In this document: piece by piece, positions 1 through 12,025 of the stretch
How positions within the stretch are numbered: position 1 is the first letter of the stretch
How the letters are laid out: every line of letters starts with the position of its first letter
Assembly: GCF_021246445.1 (NCBI RefSeq)
Contig: NZ_JAJQXW010000003.1
Location: forward strand, 248,001 to 312,000
Reading direction: 5' to 3'
Source of the DNA: Rhabdothermincola salaria
GTDB taxonomy: Bacteria > Actinomycetota > Acidimicrobiia > Acidimicrobiales > Acidimicrobilacustridaceae
DNA length: 64,000 nt
The notes under the pieces: generated by a model
Database searches by the model: none
Seen by the model: the letters and a program-made list of their open reading frames with translations, nothing else
What the model was told of the DNA's origin: nothing
Translations under genes and position numbers: made by a program

Positions 1-1860
<1,860 letters not shown>

Positions 1861-1863
1861 GGA

Positions 1864-3501
1864 TCAGGCCTCTTCCTCGCGCCGGACCTCGGTCTCGGGC
1901 AGCGTGGCTTCGGCGAGTCCGCCGGCTCGGGCCAGCTCGGCCTCGCCCTGGTCCTCGGCGTCGGGGATGGTGCCGCCGCCGGGGGTGCTGGCGGCGAACT
2001 CGGCCTTGAAGGCGGCGACGGCGTCGTCGAGGCCGGCGGGCATGTCGCCCGTGGTGCGGATGTCGTCGAGCAGGGCGCCGTAGCGTCCCCGCATGAAGTC
2101 GAGGAGGTCGGCTTCGAACCGCTTGACGTCGGCGACGGGGATGTCGTCGAGGTAGCCGGTGGTGCCGGCGTGGATGACGACCACCTGCTCCTCGACCGGC
2201 ATCGGCGAGTTGAGGCCCTGCTTGAGCAGCTCGGTGAGGCGGTAGCCCCGCTCGAGCTGGGCGGCCGAGATCTTGTCGAGCTCGGAACCGAAGGTGGCGA
2301 ACGCCTCCAGCTCGCGGAACTGGGCCAGGTCGAGCTTGAGGGTGCCGGACACCTTCTTCATGGCCTTGATCTGGGCGGCGCTGCCCACGCGGGACACCGA
2401 GATGCCCACGTCGACGGCGGGCCGCACACCGGCCTTGAACAGGTCGTCCTGGAGGTACACCTGGCCGTCGGTGATGGAGATCACGTTGGTGGGGATGTAG
2501 GCCGAGACGTCGCCGGCCTTGGTCTCGATGACCGGCAGGGCGGTCATCGAACCGGCCCCGAGGTCGTCGGAGAGCTTGGCGGCACGCTCGAGCAGGCGGC
2601 TGTGCAGGTAGAACACGTCGCCGGGATAGGCCTCACGGCCCGGCGGGCGACGCAGCAGCAGTGAGAGCTGACGGTAGGCCTCGGCCTGCTTGGACAGGTC
2701 GTCGTAGACGATGAGGCTGTGCTCGCCGTTGTCCATCCAGTGCTGGCCGATGGCGCAGCCGCCGTAGGGGGCGAGGTACTTGAAGGGGGCGGGGTCGGAG
2801 GCCGGGGCCACCACCACGACGGTGTAGTCCATGGCGCCGTGCTCGGTGAGGGTGTTCACCGTCTGGGCGACGGTGGACGCCTTCTGGCCGATGGCGACGT
2901 AGATGCACTTCACCCCCAGACCCTTCTGGTTGAGGATCGTGTCGACGCACACCGTGGTCTTGCCGGTCTTGCGGTCGCCGATGACGAGCTCGCGCTGGCC
3001 TCGACCGATGGGGGTCATGGCGTCGATGGACTTGATGCCGGTCTGCAGCGGCTCGTGCACCGGCTTGCGCCCGGTGATGCCGGGGGCCTGCACCTCCATG
3101 CGGCGCATCTGGGCGCCGACGATGGGGCCCTTGCCGTCGATCGGCACACCGAGGGCGTTGACGACCCGGCCCAGCAGGGCGTCACCGACGGGCACCGAGA
3201 GGATGCGGCCGGTGGCCTTGACGGCGGCGCCTTCCTCCACGCCGGCCGCGGACTCGGCGTCGCCGAGCACCACCGCACCGATGGAGTCCTCGTCGAGGTT
3301 CAAGGCGAGGCCCACGGTGCCGCCCTCGAACTCGAGCAGCTCGTTGACGCCCACGTCGGGCAGGCCCGAGACGCGGGCGATGCCGTCACCGACCTCGAGG
3401 ACCCGCCCGACCTGGGTGGCCTCGAGCGAGGGAGTGAAGCCAGCCAGGTTCTTCTGGAGGGCGGCGGCGATGTCGCCGGTGTTGATGGTCAGTTCAGCCA
3501 T
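1864..3501 (-). CDS. atpA: ATP synthase F1 subunit alpha
   Basis: Non-catalytic alpha subunit of the F1 hexamer, 545 aa. The P-loop GDRKTGKT and the [15 protein letters not shown] region identify it. The C-terminus is about 40 residues longer than in E. coli, rich in Gly, Glu and Ala, and ends RREEEA. Mycobacterial alpha also has a C-terminal extension, which suppresses ATP hydrolysis; whether this one does is inference. The ATG start has AAGGA about 7 nt upstream. It sits between atpH (20 nt) and atpG (3 nt). Confidence 0.97.
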   Translation of the reverse strand: MAELTINTGDIAAALQKNLAGFTPSLEATQVGRVLEVGDGIARVSGLPDVGVNELLEFEGGTVGLALNLDEDSIGAVVLGDAESAAGVEEGAAVKATGRILSVPVGDALLGRVVNALGVPIDGKGPIVGAQMRRMEVQAPGITGRKPVHEPLQTGIKSIDAMTPIGRGQRELVIGDRKTGKTTVCVDTILNQKGLGVKCIYVAIGQKASTVAQTVNTLTEHGAMDYTVVVVAPASDPAPFKYLAPYGGCAIGQHWMDNGEHSLIVYDDLSKQAEAYRQLSLLLRRPPGREAYPGDVFYLHSRLLERAAKLSDDLGAGSMTALPVIETKAGDVSAYIPTNVISITDGQVYLQDDLFKAGVRPAVDVGISVSRVGSAAQIKAMKKVSGTLKLDLAQFRELEAFATFGSELDKISAAQLERGYRLTELLKQGLNSPMPVEEQVVVIHAGTTGYLDDIPVADVKRFEADLLDFMRGRYGALLDDIRTTGDMPAGLDDAVAAFKAEFAASTPGGGTIPDAEDQGEAELARAGGLAEATLPETEVRREEEA

Positions 3502-3521
3502 TGCGTCTTCCTTCGAAGCGT

Positions 3522-4046
3522 TCAGAACGACTCACGGAGCTGGGACAAGCGCTGGCGCACGGAGCCGTCGATGACCGTGTCGCCGATCTGGGTGACGAGG
3601 CCACCGAGGACCTCGGGGTCGATGATCACCACGATGTCGACCTCCTTGCCGATGCTCTTGGCGAGCGCCTCGGCCAGGCGGGCCTTCTGGTCCTCGGTGA
3701 GGGGGACCGCCGAGCGGACCTGGGCGATGACCCGGCTGTCGGTGGCCGCGGTGCGGTCGAGCAGCCGACCGACGATGTCGGTGAGGCTGTGGACCCGACC
3801 GGTGGCCACCGTGAGGGCGACCAGGGCGGTGGTGGTGGGGGTGGCCTTGCCGCCGAGGAGGTCCTCGACGATCTGCTGGCGCCGCTCCACCGGGAGGTGG
3901 ACGTCCGAGAGGGTGGTGCGCAGCTCGTCGTTGCCTTCGAGGATGCGAGCGAAGCGGAACAGCTCGTCGGTGACCTCGTTGCTGCTGCCCTCGGCCAGGA
4001 GGATGTTGTGGAACGCCTGGGCGTAGTAGTCGATGCGGTCGCTCAT
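3522..4046 (-). CDS. atpH: ATP synthase F1 subunit delta
   Basis: OSCP/delta subunit joining the peripheral stalk to the top of F1, 174 aa. It starts [12 protein letters not shown] and ends [17 protein letters not shown], the typical delta ending in which GGxxxxIGDxxxDxSVRxxL is conserved. The ATG overlaps the atpF stop by 4 nt (ATGA). Unlike mycobacteria, delta is a free-standing protein here and is not fused to a b subunit. Confidence 0.95.
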   Translation of the reverse strand: MSDRIDYYAQAFHNILLAEGSSNEVTDELFRFARILEGNDELRTTLSDVHLPVERRQQIVEDLLGGKATPTTTALVALTVATGRVHSLTDIVGRLLDRTAATDSRVIAQVRSAVPLTEDQKARLAEALAKSIGKEVDIVVIIDPEVLGGLVTQIGDTVIDGSVRQRLSQLRESF

Positions 4047-4579
4047 GACTGGGCCCCCACCCGGGTGATGTAGCCGTCGATGAGCTCGCTGCGGGTGGCG
4101 TCGTCGAGGGTGTTGACCACGACGGCCTCGGCGGCACCGAGGGCCAGTACGCCGATCTCGGACTGCAGGTCGCTGGTGGCCTGGGCCTTGGACGACTCGA
4201 TGTCGGCGCCGCCCCGGGCGCGGACCTCGGCGGCGTCGGTCGACGCCCGCTCGATGAGCTGGGCCTTGACGGCCTGGGCCGTCTCGGTGGCCTCGGCGAG
4301 GATGCGGGCCCGCTCGTTGTCGGCATCCGCGATGCTGGCCTCGACCTGGGTGAGCTTGGCCTCGGCGCTGGTCCGGGCGGTCTCGGCGGTCTCGAGGTCG
4401 GTGCGGATCCGGTCGATGCGATCGTTCCACATCGTCTTGATGGCCGGACCGCCCTTCCAGACGATGAGGCCCACCACGATGAAGAAGGCGAGGGAACCCC
4501 AGAAGACCTCTTCGATCTTGTGGGGGAGGATGAAGCCGTTCTCCGCATCTGCGGCAGCGATGACCATTCGGGTCAACAT
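4043..4579 (-). CDS. atpF: ATP synthase Fo subunit b
   Basis: Peripheral stalk subunit, 178 aa. One transmembrane helix (about residues 22-42, EVFWGSLAFFIVVGLIVW) is followed by a long Ala/Glu/Arg coiled coil. It ends YITRVGAQS, very like the ending of the upstream b-type gene (YVNRAGAQN), so the two are paralogues. It lies 24 nt after the b' gene and overlaps atpH by 4 nt. Confidence 0.93.
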   Translation of the reverse strand: MLTRMVIAAADAENGFILPHKIEEVFWGSLAFFIVVGLIVWKGGPAIKTMWNDRIDRIRTDLETAETARTSAEAKLTQVEASIADADNERARILAEATETAQAVKAQLIERASTDAAEVRARGGADIESSKAQATSDLQSEIGVLALGAAEAVVVNTLDDATRSELIDGYITRVGAQS

Positions 4580-4603
4580 GTGCGTCTCCTGTCGGGTCCG
4601 GCG

Positions 4604-5164
4604 CTAGTTCTGCGCGCCGGCGCGGTTGACGTAGTCCTCGACCACCTGCGTCTGCGCAGCGCGGTCGATGGGCTTTTGCACGACGGCCTCGGCGGCGCCG
4701 ACAGCCATGTCGGCCAGGCTGCCGGAGAGCTCGGCCCGAGCCCGGGCCTTGGCCGCGGCGATCTCCTCGGCGGCGGCGGCTCGTTGGGCGGCCACGTCGG
4801 CCTCGGCGGCGGCCACGGCTTCGCGCCGCTGCGCCTCGCCCTCGGCCCGGCCGTCCTCGATGAGGCGGACGGCTTCGGCTCGGGCACCGGCCAGGCCGGC
4901 CTCGTACTGCTCGAGCTTGGTGACCCGTTCGACCTCGGCGCGCTCGGCGGCCTGGTGGTCGTCGCGGACCTTGGCGTCGCGATCGTTCATGGTGCGCAGG
5001 ATCGGCGGGAGCAGGACGAACTTCATGAGCGCCCACAGCGCGAGGAAGAAGAGCGCCGCCCAGAACATCTCGCTGATCTCGGGCAGGATCGGGTTCTTGG
5101 TCTCCTCGGCGACCGCGTCACCAGCTTCGGCGGCGGCGGCGAGGACCGTGCTCAGCAGGACCAC
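4604..5164 (-). CDS. ATP synthase Fo second b-type subunit (b')
   Basis: Second peripheral stalk subunit, 186 aa. It has an N-terminal membrane helix (about residues 33-50, SEMFWAALFFLALWALMKF) and a long Ala/Glu-rich coiled coil, ending YVNRAGAQN. The start is GTG at 5164 with AAGGAG about 8 nt upstream. Two separate b-type genes suggest a b/b' heterodimeric stalk, as in cyanobacteria and chloroplasts, instead of the mycobacterial b plus b-delta arrangement. Which of the two is 'b' cannot be decided from sequence alone. Confidence 0.9.
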   Translation of the reverse strand: MVLLSTVLAAAAEAGDAVAEETKNPILPEISEMFWAALFFLALWALMKFVLLPPILRTMNDRDAKVRDDHQAAERAEVERVTKLEQYEAGLAGARAEAVRLIEDGRAEGEAQRREAVAAAEADVAAQRAAAAEEIAAAKARARAELSGSLADMAVGAAEAVVQKPIDRAAQTQVVEDYVNRAGAQN

Positions 5165-5272
5165 TCAGGGTCTCCTTGCGTGTGCGGGTTGGAAGGGATC
5201 GGACGAGGACGTCGTCGCGTCGGGTGGGTCACCGGCCGCCCCGTGAGGCGGCCGGTGCGCAACCCCGACGGA

Positions 5273-6394
<1,122 letters not shown>

Positions 6395-6398
<4 letters not shown>

Positions 6399-6856
6399 GG
6401 GGCGGACGACTCCTTCGAGGCGGGGCTGGGCCCGGGCTTGAGGCCGGGGAAGGCCAGCGACGCCGAGACGTAGCGGGTCTCCCAGAGCAAGAGGCCGAGG
6501 TGGGTGATGATGATGGTGATGCCGAGCGGCACCAGGTCGACCCACGACGCGTCGACCACGAACCAGACGGCGGCGAACACGAGCGTGAGGCGGATCAGGA
6601 AACCGAACAGCGCGGCGAACATGAGCAGCGCCGGGGAGATGCGGGCCGCGTAGGAGAGCATGGCGGCGGCCAGGGTGAAGTTCACCAGCACGATCGCCAG
6701 CCCGTAGAGGGTGGACACGGCACCGTCGAGACCCCAGATGAGGCCGAACACGAGCACCAGCGCTGGGCCCACCATGGCCGCCCGCTTCAGCATGTCGCGG
6801 GCGATGACCCCTTCGGGGGCCGGCCCGTCGACCGCGGAGGCGGGCTGCTCGAGCAT
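6395..6856 (-). CDS. atpI: AtpI-like membrane protein of the ATP synthase operon
   Basis: Small integral membrane protein of about 153 aa with four hydrophobic segments (such as VGPALVLVFGLIWGL and LDLVPLGITIIITHLGLLLW). AtpI proteins at this operon position assist c-ring assembly or Mg2+ handling; the family is poorly conserved, so the call rests on position plus topology. The ATG at 6856 shares a base with the preceding stop (TGATG); GTG codons at 6868 and 6859 are alternative starts. The tail is Pro/Ser-rich. Confidence 0.75.
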
Positions 6857-7065
6857 CACTTGGCCCACGGTCCGGCCGCCTCGTGGGCTTCCATCTCGGT
6901 GCGGTAGCCGAAGTAGAGCTTGGTCACGGCGCCGGCCAGGCCCACCACGGCGAAAACGACGGTGAGCAGCGGGACGATGCCGAAGAGGCGATCGAGCCCG
7001 TAGCCCACGAGCGCGAGGAGCACCGGCGAGAGAGCGAGCTCCCAGCCACCGGCCTGCTTGTACAT
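6856..7065 (-). CDS. AtpZ/AtpI-like two-helix protein, first gene of the atp operon
   Basis: A 69-aa protein with two membrane helices (ALSPVLLALVGYGLDRLFG and PLLTVVFAVVGLAGAVTKLYFG), the layout of AtpZ/AtpI proteins that head many atp operons. The ATG at 7065 is chosen. The frame stays open to a TTG at 7197, but that codon lies inside the Rex-like operator and next to the -10 element, so the longer form is unlikely. No good Shine-Dalgarno sequence precedes 7065. Confidence 0.7.
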   Translation of the reverse strand: MYKQAGGWELALSPVLLALVGYGLDRLFGIVPLLTVVFAVVGLAGAVTKLYFGYRTEMEAHEAAGPWAK

Positions 7066-7179
7066 GTGTTGTGAGACTTCGCGCCGTTGCGAAACGTCCA
7101 CCGACGTGACCTGTCGTTCGTCGCCGCCGGTGCGATCCACCGGCGGGCTGGCTGGGTCCCCCGAAGCGTTCCCGGGGGC

Positions 7180-7197
7180 TTGTGAAGCGTTTCGCAA
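7180..7197 (-). promoter_or_regulatory. Rex-type redox operator upstream of the atp operon
   Basis: TTGTGAAGCGTTTCGCAA matches the Rex consensus TTGTGAANNNNTTCACAA at 13 of 14 defined bases. It overlaps the proposed -10 and start of transcription of the atp operon. Rex represses respiratory and ATP synthase genes in Streptomyces until NADH rises. The site is seen directly; Rex control is inference. Confidence 0.7.
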
Positions 7198-7225
7198 ACT
7201 AGTTGGGGGCCCGCCGAGCCCGCAA
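7196..7225 (-). promoter_or_regulatory. Promoter of the ATP synthase operon
   Basis: On the minus strand a -35-like TTGCGG (7225-7220), an 18-nt spacer and the -10 TAGTTT (7201-7196) lie just after the wecA stop. The resulting leader would be about 125 nt to the ATG at 7065. The -10 overlaps the Rex-like palindrome by two bases. Confidence 0.5.
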
Positions 7226-7227
7226 CT

Positions 7228-8493
7228 TCAGTGGGCGCCACCGTCGCGGGGAGCGGGGTCGGCCGGCGTCGACCTCGGCCGGTGGGCGAAGGGACCCACC
7301 ACCGGCTGGTCGTCGTCGGGGTGCTGCCGGTCGCCGTCGGTCGTCGGTTCGGGCCCCTCGTCGGTCGCCGGAGCATCGGTGCCGGCACCTGCTCGACGGC
7401 GACCCCGGGCCACGGGGTGCAAGATGGTGAAGAGGGACAGCAAGATGGCGGCGATGCCGATGGGGACGATGGCATCGCCGGTGCCGGTGTAGGTGGGATA
7501 GAGCACGAAGCCCGAGAGCAGCGCCGTCCACGCCCACAGGATGAACACGCTGCGGCGGTGCCCGTGGCCCAGGCGCATGAGGCGATGGTGGAGGTGGCCC
7601 TTGTCGGCCTCGGCGATGCCCGAGCGCTTCGTGGCTCGGCGAACGATGGCGTAGAGCGTGTCGAGCACGGGCACCCCGAGGATGACCAGCGGGATGAGCA
7701 GCGGAGCGAAGAAGAAGAACGACTGGCCGCTGAACTGCTGGTCGATGCGCCCGCCGACCACCATCGTCGACGCCGCCAGCAACAGCCCGAGGAGGAGCGC
7801 GCCGCCGTCGCCCATGAAGATCCGCGCCGGGTGGACGTTGTGGGGGAGGAAGCCGACGCACATGCCCAGGACGAGCACGGCGATCAGCGGGCCGATGTTG
7901 CCGTCGGGCAACAGGCCCTGATCGCTGAGCTGCAGGGAGTACAGGAAGAAGCTGCCGGCGGCGATGGCCACGATGCCGCCGGCGAGCCCGTCGAGGCCGT
8001 CGATCAGGTTGATGGCGTTGGCCATGCCCACGACCCAGAGCACCGACAGCAGGTAGGACCAGTCGGTGGACAGCACGAAGACCCCGAGGAACGGGATGCG
8101 CAGCACCAAGATGGCGATGCCGGAGATGACCAGCACGCTGGCCGGCAGCACCATGCCCGCCAGCTTGGCCGGCGCCGACACCTCACGGAGGTCGTCGACC
8201 ACCCCGACGACGAGCATGATCACTGCGGCGAGCACCAACCCGACCGGCTCGGTGCTGGCCCGGAACACGGTCGCGAAGTCGCCCATCGCCCAGGCCGTGC
8301 CCATCCCCACCAGCAGGCCCACCAGCATGGCCACACCACCGAGGGTGGGCGTCGGGCGGTCGTGCACCCTCCGCTCGTCGGGGCGCACGACGGCGCCGAT
8401 GCGCACGGCCACGCGCCGGACCACGAAGAGGGACGCGAAGGTGGTGACGGCCACGACGGCCAGCACCACCAGGTACGCGTCGAGCTCGGGCAC
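7228..8493 (-). CDS. wecA: Undecaprenyl-phosphate N-acetylglucosaminyl 1-phosphate transferase (WecA/Rfe, MraY family)
   Basis: Membrane enzyme that moves a GlcNAc-1-phosphate type sugar from a UDP-sugar onto the lipid carrier, starting cell-wall glycan such as arabinogalactan linkage units or teichoic acid. It has about 11 membrane helices and the family motifs VVGVVDDL (Asp pair), NAINLIDGLDGLAGG and HPARIFMGDGG. The length is 421 aa including a hydrophilic Pro/Asp-rich tail after about residue 360. GTG start 20 nt after glyA. An rfe gene directly before atp is also found in mycobacteria. Confidence 0.88.
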   Translation of the reverse strand: MPELDAYLVVLAVVAVTTFASLFVVRRVAVRIGAVVRPDERRVHDRPTPTLGGVAMLVGLLVGMGTAWAMGDFATVFRASTEPVGLVLAAVIMLVVGVVDDLREVSAPAKLAGMVLPASVLVISGIAILVLRIPFLGVFVLSTDWSYLLSVLWVVGMANAINLIDGLDGLAGGIVAIAAGSFFLYSLQLSDQGLLPDGNIGPLIAVLVLGMCVGFLPHNVHPARIFMGDGGALLLGLLLAASTMVVGGRIDQQFSGQSFFFFAPLLIPLVILGVPVLDTLYAIVRRATKRSGIAEADKGHLHHRLMRLGHGHRRSVFILWAWTALLSGFVLYPTYTGTGDAIVPIGIAAILLSLFTILHPVARGRRRAGAGTDAPATDEGPEPTTDGDRQHPDDDQPVVGPFAHRPRSTPADPAPRDGGAH

Positions 8494-8513
8494 GAGTCAG
8501 ACGACCGGCCGGC

Positions 8514-9752
8514 TCAGCTGTAGGGCGTGAACTTGGAGCACAGCGTGGCCACGTCGTCCCGCACGGCGGCCAGCTCGGCATCGTCGCCCCTGTGGCGCAG
8601 GGCCCGGGCGATGAGCCCGGCGATCTGGGCCATCTCGGGCTCGGTCATGCCCTGGGTCGTGACCGCCGGCGTGCCGATGCGCACCCCGCTGGTGACGAAC
8701 GGGGAGCGGGGGTCGTTCGGTACGGTGTTCTTGTTGAGGGTGATGCCGGCCTGGTCGAGCGACGCCTGGGCCTCCTTGCCCGTGAGGTCGGCGTCGAAGG
8801 TGCGCAGGTCGACGAGCAGGAGGTGGTTGTCGGTGCCGCCCGAGACCAGGCGGAAGCCCTCGGCCGCCAGCGCCGCGGAGAGCGCCTGGGCGTTGCGCAC
8901 GATCTGCGCCGCATAGGTCCCGAACTCTGGTTGCGAGGCCTCGCGGAAGGCCACGGCCTTGGCGGCGATGGCGTGCTCGAGGGGGCCGCCCTGCAGACCC
9001 GGGAACATCGCCTTGTCGATGGCGGCGGCGTGTTCGGCCGTGCTCAGGATGCAGCCCCCACGGGGGCCTCGGAGGGTCTTGTGGGTGGTGAAGGTGACCA
9101 CGTCGCAGTAGGGCACCGGATTGGGGTGCGCCCCGCCGGCGATGAGCCCGGCGATGTGGGCGGCGTCGAACATCAACAGCGCGCCGACCTCGTCGGCGAT
9201 GGTGCGCAGCGGCTCGGGATCGATGATGCGCGGGTAGGCGGTGGCCCCGGCGATGATCATCTTGGGGCGGGCCTCGACGGCGAGGTCGCGCATCTGGTCG
9301 TAGTCGAGGCGCTCGTCCGAGGGGGTGACGCCGTAGGCCACGAAGTCGTAGAAGCGGCCCGAGATGTTGACCGGCGAGCCGTGGGTGAGGTGGCCGCCGT
9401 GGTCGAGGCTCAGGCCCATGACGGTGTCGCCGGCCTCGAGCAGGGCCAGGTAGACGCCGAGGTTGGCGTTGGCCCCCGAGTGGGGCTGGACGTTGGCGTG
9501 GTCGGCGCCGAAGAGGGCCTTGACCCGATCGCGGGCCAGGTCCTCGACCTCGTCGACCACCAGGTTGCCGCCGTAGTACCGCTTGCCCGGGTACCCCTCG
9601 CTGTACTTGTTGGTGAGCACCGAACCGGTGGCCCGCATCACCGCAGGAGAGGTGAAGTTCTCCGAGGCGATGAGCTGCAGCGTGGTGTTCTGGCGTTCGA
9701 CCTCGGCGTCGATGAGGTCGAACAGTTCACGGTCGTCGTCGGCAGGCCACAT
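8514..9752 (-). CDS. glyA: Serine hydroxymethyltransferase
   Basis: PLP enzyme converting serine and tetrahydrofolate into glycine and 5,10-methylene-THF, 412 aa. The PLP lysine is in [16 protein letters not shown] and the N-terminal [13 protein letters not shown] and [11 protein letters not shown] motifs are present. The ATG at 9752 is preferred because AGGAG lies 9 nt before it; a GTG two codons upstream is only 3 nt from the same AGGAG. The LMW phosphatase-glyA order next to wecA and atp also occurs in Firmicutes. Confidence 0.96.
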   Translation of the reverse strand: MWPADDDRELFDLIDAEVERQNTTLQLIASENFTSPAVMRATGSVLTNKYSEGYPGKRYYGGNLVVDEVEDLARDRVKALFGADHANVQPHSGANANLGVYLALLEAGDTVMGLSLDHGGHLTHGSPVNISGRFYDFVAYGVTPSDERLDYDQMRDLAVEARPKMIIAGATAYPRIIDPEPLRTIADEVGALLMFDAAHIAGLIAGGAHPNPVPYCDVVTFTTHKTLRGPRGGCILSTAEHAAAIDKAMFPGLQGGPLEHAIAAKAVAFREASQPEFGTYAAQIVRNAQALSAALAAEGFRLVSGGTDNHLLLVDLRTFDADLTGKEAQASLDQAGITLNKNTVPNDPRSPFVTSGVRIGTPAVTTQGMTEPEMAQIAGLIARALRHRGDDAELAAVRDDVATLCSKFTPYS

Positions 9753-9794
9753 GGGCACGAGCTCCTGGTTGGGGGTGCGCTCGCAGGCGCAGGG

Positions 9795-10436
9795 TCACGA
9801 GGGGTGGGCGGAACCGAAGTCGAGCGACAACGACTCGAGCGCCGGCGGATCGAGCAGCGAGGCCAGCGCCAGCGCCAGCGACTCGAGCTCGACGGCGGTA
9901 CGGGCGTACTGGGATCGGGGTCCGCCGATGGGGTCGGCGACGTCGTCGTCGGGGTCGGCGCGCAGGTAGGTGGCCGCGGTGCGACCGCGCCCGACCGCCG
10001 CCAGCCAGTCCGCCAGCGACTCGCCCTCGGCGCGGGGACCGACCTCTCGACCCCGGCGCACGAGCTCTTTGATGGTGAAGGTGCGTCCGAATGCGGCGGG
10101 CACCAGCCCGGCGACCTCCCGCACGTGCTCGCGAGCGAGAGCCAGCACGAGGTCGGCCCGCTCCACCAGATCGGTGTCGATGACCCGGGACCGGTGCCCG
10201 CTGAGGTCGAGGCCTCGGTCGGCGACCTCGCTCGCCGAGTGGGCCGAGGCGGCGTGCCCGGGCTCCCACACACCGGCAGAGTGGACGCGTGCGTCGACGC
10301 CACGGGCGCGCAGCGCGGCGTCGAGCATGACCTCGAGCATGGGGGAACGGCACACGTTGCCGGTGCAGACACAGAGGACGTCGATGAGGGCGATTGTAGG
10401 CCCGGCCCCCCTGGTCGTTCCCTCTCGGACACCCAT
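9795..10436 (-). CDS. Low-molecular-weight protein tyrosine phosphatase family protein
   Basis: The active-site loop CTGNVCRS (CX5R-S) follows a short beta strand (DVLCV), and a likely general-acid Asp lies in the DPDDDVADPIGG region near the C-terminus. Such enzymes dephosphorylate phosphotyrosine or, in some clades, phosphoarginine. The nearest in-frame ATG is at 10436, but a good -10 (TACAAT, 10398-10393) lies downstream of it. Translation may therefore begin near 10385, where the codon is ATC and the family start is expected, giving about 196 aa. The 5' end is uncertain. Confidence 0.8.
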   Translation of the reverse strand: MGVREGTTRGAGPTIALIDVLCVCTGNVCRSPMLEVMLDAALRARGVDARVHSAGVWEPGHAASAHSASEVADRGLDLSGHRSRVIDTDLVERADLVLALAREHVREVAGLVPAAFGRTFTIKELVRRGREVGPRAEGESLADWLAAVGRGRTAATYLRADPDDDVADPIGGPRSQYARTAVELESLALALASLLDPPALESLSLDFGSAHPS

Positions 10437-10477
10437 CCGACGGCACCGGCGCGCCTTTCGAGGTGGGACCCGGGGCG

Positions 10478-10906
10478 TCAGCGGGCGCGGTTGGCCCGGA
10501 TCCGGGCGGCCAGCAGCGCGTTGACCCGCTCCCCCGCCTTGGGCATCTCGTCGAGCAGGGTGCGGAACCGCTTCGTGTCGAAGGCCAACATCCGCATCGG
10601 GGTGTCGGCCACCACCGTCGCCGCTCTCGGGCGGTGCTCGAGCAGCGCCATCTCGCCCACCATGGTGCCCGGACCCACCGTGGCGACGAAGTCGTCGCCC
10701 ACGTACACGCTGGCCTGGCCGTCGACGATGACGAAGCACTCCTGGCCCACCCGGCCCTGCTCGGTCAGCAGAGCGCCGCTCTCGGCCTGCAGGTCGTCGG
10801 CCAGCCGGGACACCCGGTCGAGCTCGTCCTCGGAGAAGCCGGCGAAGAACTCGACCCCTCGCAACCGTGCCGCCCCGTCCACGGCTCGTTCCCGTCGTCG
10901 CACCAC
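10478..10906 (-). CDS. Cyclic nucleotide-binding (cNMP) domain protein
   Basis: About 142 aa forming a single cNMP-binding beta-roll: LTEQGRVGQECFVIVDGQASVYV, then the phosphate-binding cassette GEMALLEHRPRAATVVA. No C-terminal helix-turn-helix is visible, so it is not a full CRP regulator. It may sense a cyclic nucleotide or act as a partner domain. The start is one of two adjacent GTG codons (10906 or 10903) behind a G-rich stretch; a TACGAT -10 lies at 10963-10958. It is divergent from menB and 41 nt before the phosphatase gene. Confidence 0.75.
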   Translation of the reverse strand: MVRRRERAVDGAARLRGVEFFAGFSEDELDRVSRLADDLQAESGALLTEQGRVGQECFVIVDGQASVYVGDDFVATVGPGTMVGEMALLEHRPRAATVVADTPMRMLAFDTKRFRTLLDEMPKAGERVNALLAARIRANRAR

Positions 10907-11040
10907 CCGCGCCCCCCGGCTCGTGCCCGCTGACCCTGCCGTCAGCGACCGGGGCCGATCGTAGGCGCGCCCGGGGTCGCACGGGCTGGGATCCCGGGCC
11001 GCGGCGGTGCCGAGCCCACGAGCGCTCCCGGACGCAGCAC

Positions 11041-11046
11041 TAGCCT
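11041..11046 (+). promoter_or_regulatory. Leaderless -10 element of menB
   Basis: TAGCCT ends 8 nt before the menB ATG and no Shine-Dalgarno sequence is present, so the transcript probably begins at the start codon. Confidence 0.5.
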
Positions 11047-11054
11047 CGCCCCCC

Positions 11055-11957
11055 ATGGTCTCCGAGCTCTTCGACCCCCAGGCCTGGCGGCCCGTCAACG
11101 GCTTCGAGGGCCTCACCGACATCACCTACCACCGTGCCGTCGGGCACGGCACGGTGCGAGTGGCCTTCGACCGACCCGAGATCCGCAACGCCTTCCGCCC
11201 CCACACCGTCGACGAGCTCTACCGGGTGCTCGACCACGCCCGTCAGAGCACCGACGTGGGCTGTGTGCTGCTGACCGGCAACGGCCCCTCCCCCCGCGAC
11301 GGCGGCTGGGCGTTCTGCTCGGGTGGCGACCAGCGCATCCGGGGTCGCGACGGCTACAGGTACGCCGAGGGCGAGACCGCCGAGTCCATCGACCCCGGGC
11401 GGGCCGGACGCCTCCACATCCTCGAGGTGCAGCGCCTCATCCGCACCATGCCCAAGGTCGTGGTCTGCGTCGTGCCCGGCTGGGCCGCCGGCGGCGGCCA
11501 CTCGCTGCACGTGGTCTGCGACCTCACCCTGGCCAGCGCCGAGCACGCCCGCTTCAAACAGACCGACGCCGACGTGGCCAGCTTCGACGGGGGCTACGGG
11601 TCCGCCTACCTGGCCCGCCAGGTGGGCCAGAAGTTCGCCCGGGAGATCTTCTTCCTCGGCCGCGAGTACACGGCCGACCAGATGCACCGGATGGGTGCCG
11701 TCAACGAGGTGGTCCCCCACACCGAGCTCGAAGCCACCGCGCTGGAGTGGGGGCGCATGATCAACGCCAAGAGCCCCACCGCGCAGCGCATGTTGAAGTT
11801 CGCCTTCAACCTCGTCGACGACGGCCTCATGGGCCAGCAGGTCTTCGCCGGTGAGGCCACCCGGCTGGCGTACGGGACCGACGAGGCCGCCGAGGGCCGC
11901 GACAGCTTCCTCGAGAAGCGCGACCCCGACTGGTCCTCGTTCCCCTGGATGTACTGA
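11055..11957 (+). CDS. menB: 1,4-dihydroxy-2-naphthoyl-CoA synthase
   Basis: Crotonase-fold enzyme that closes the naphthoquinone ring in menaquinone synthesis, 300 aa. Signature stretches include GWAFCSGGDQRIRGRDGY, WAAGGGHSLHVVCDLTLAS, TDADVASFDGGYGS and the C-terminal SFPWMY, as in MenB. It stands alone here; the other men genes are not in the window. The ATG at 11055 is chosen over an upstream ATG (11007) because the conserved N-terminus and the -10 element place it here. Confidence 0.93.
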   Translation: MVSELFDPQAWRPVNGFEGLTDITYHRAVGHGTVRVAFDRPEIRNAFRPHTVDELYRVLDHARQSTDVGCVLLTGNGPSPRDGGWAFCSGGDQRIRGRDGYRYAEGETAESIDPGRAGRLHILEVQRLIRTMPKVVVCVVPGWAAGGGHSLHVVCDLTLASAEHARFKQTDADVASFDGGYGSAYLARQVGQKFAREIFFLGREYTADQMHRMGAVNEVVPHTELEATALEWGRMINAKSPTAQRMLKFAFNLVDDGLMGQQVFAGEATRLAYGTDEAAEGRDSFLEKRDPDWSSFPWMY

Positions 11958-12025
11958 TGGCGCTCGCCGGGCGGGAATCTCTGATCTTGCTCACGTCGGG
12001 GCCTCGACCGGCCGACCATTGAGCC

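Noticed and set aside
6856-7197. Longer form of the first atp-operon protein from TTG at 7197
   Set aside because: The start would lie within the Rex-like operator and -10 element, and the added residues are not conserved in character.
10478-10906. Candidate CRP regulator for the CRP-like sites
   Set aside because: Only the cyclic-nucleotide domain is present; no helix-turn-helix follows before the stop.
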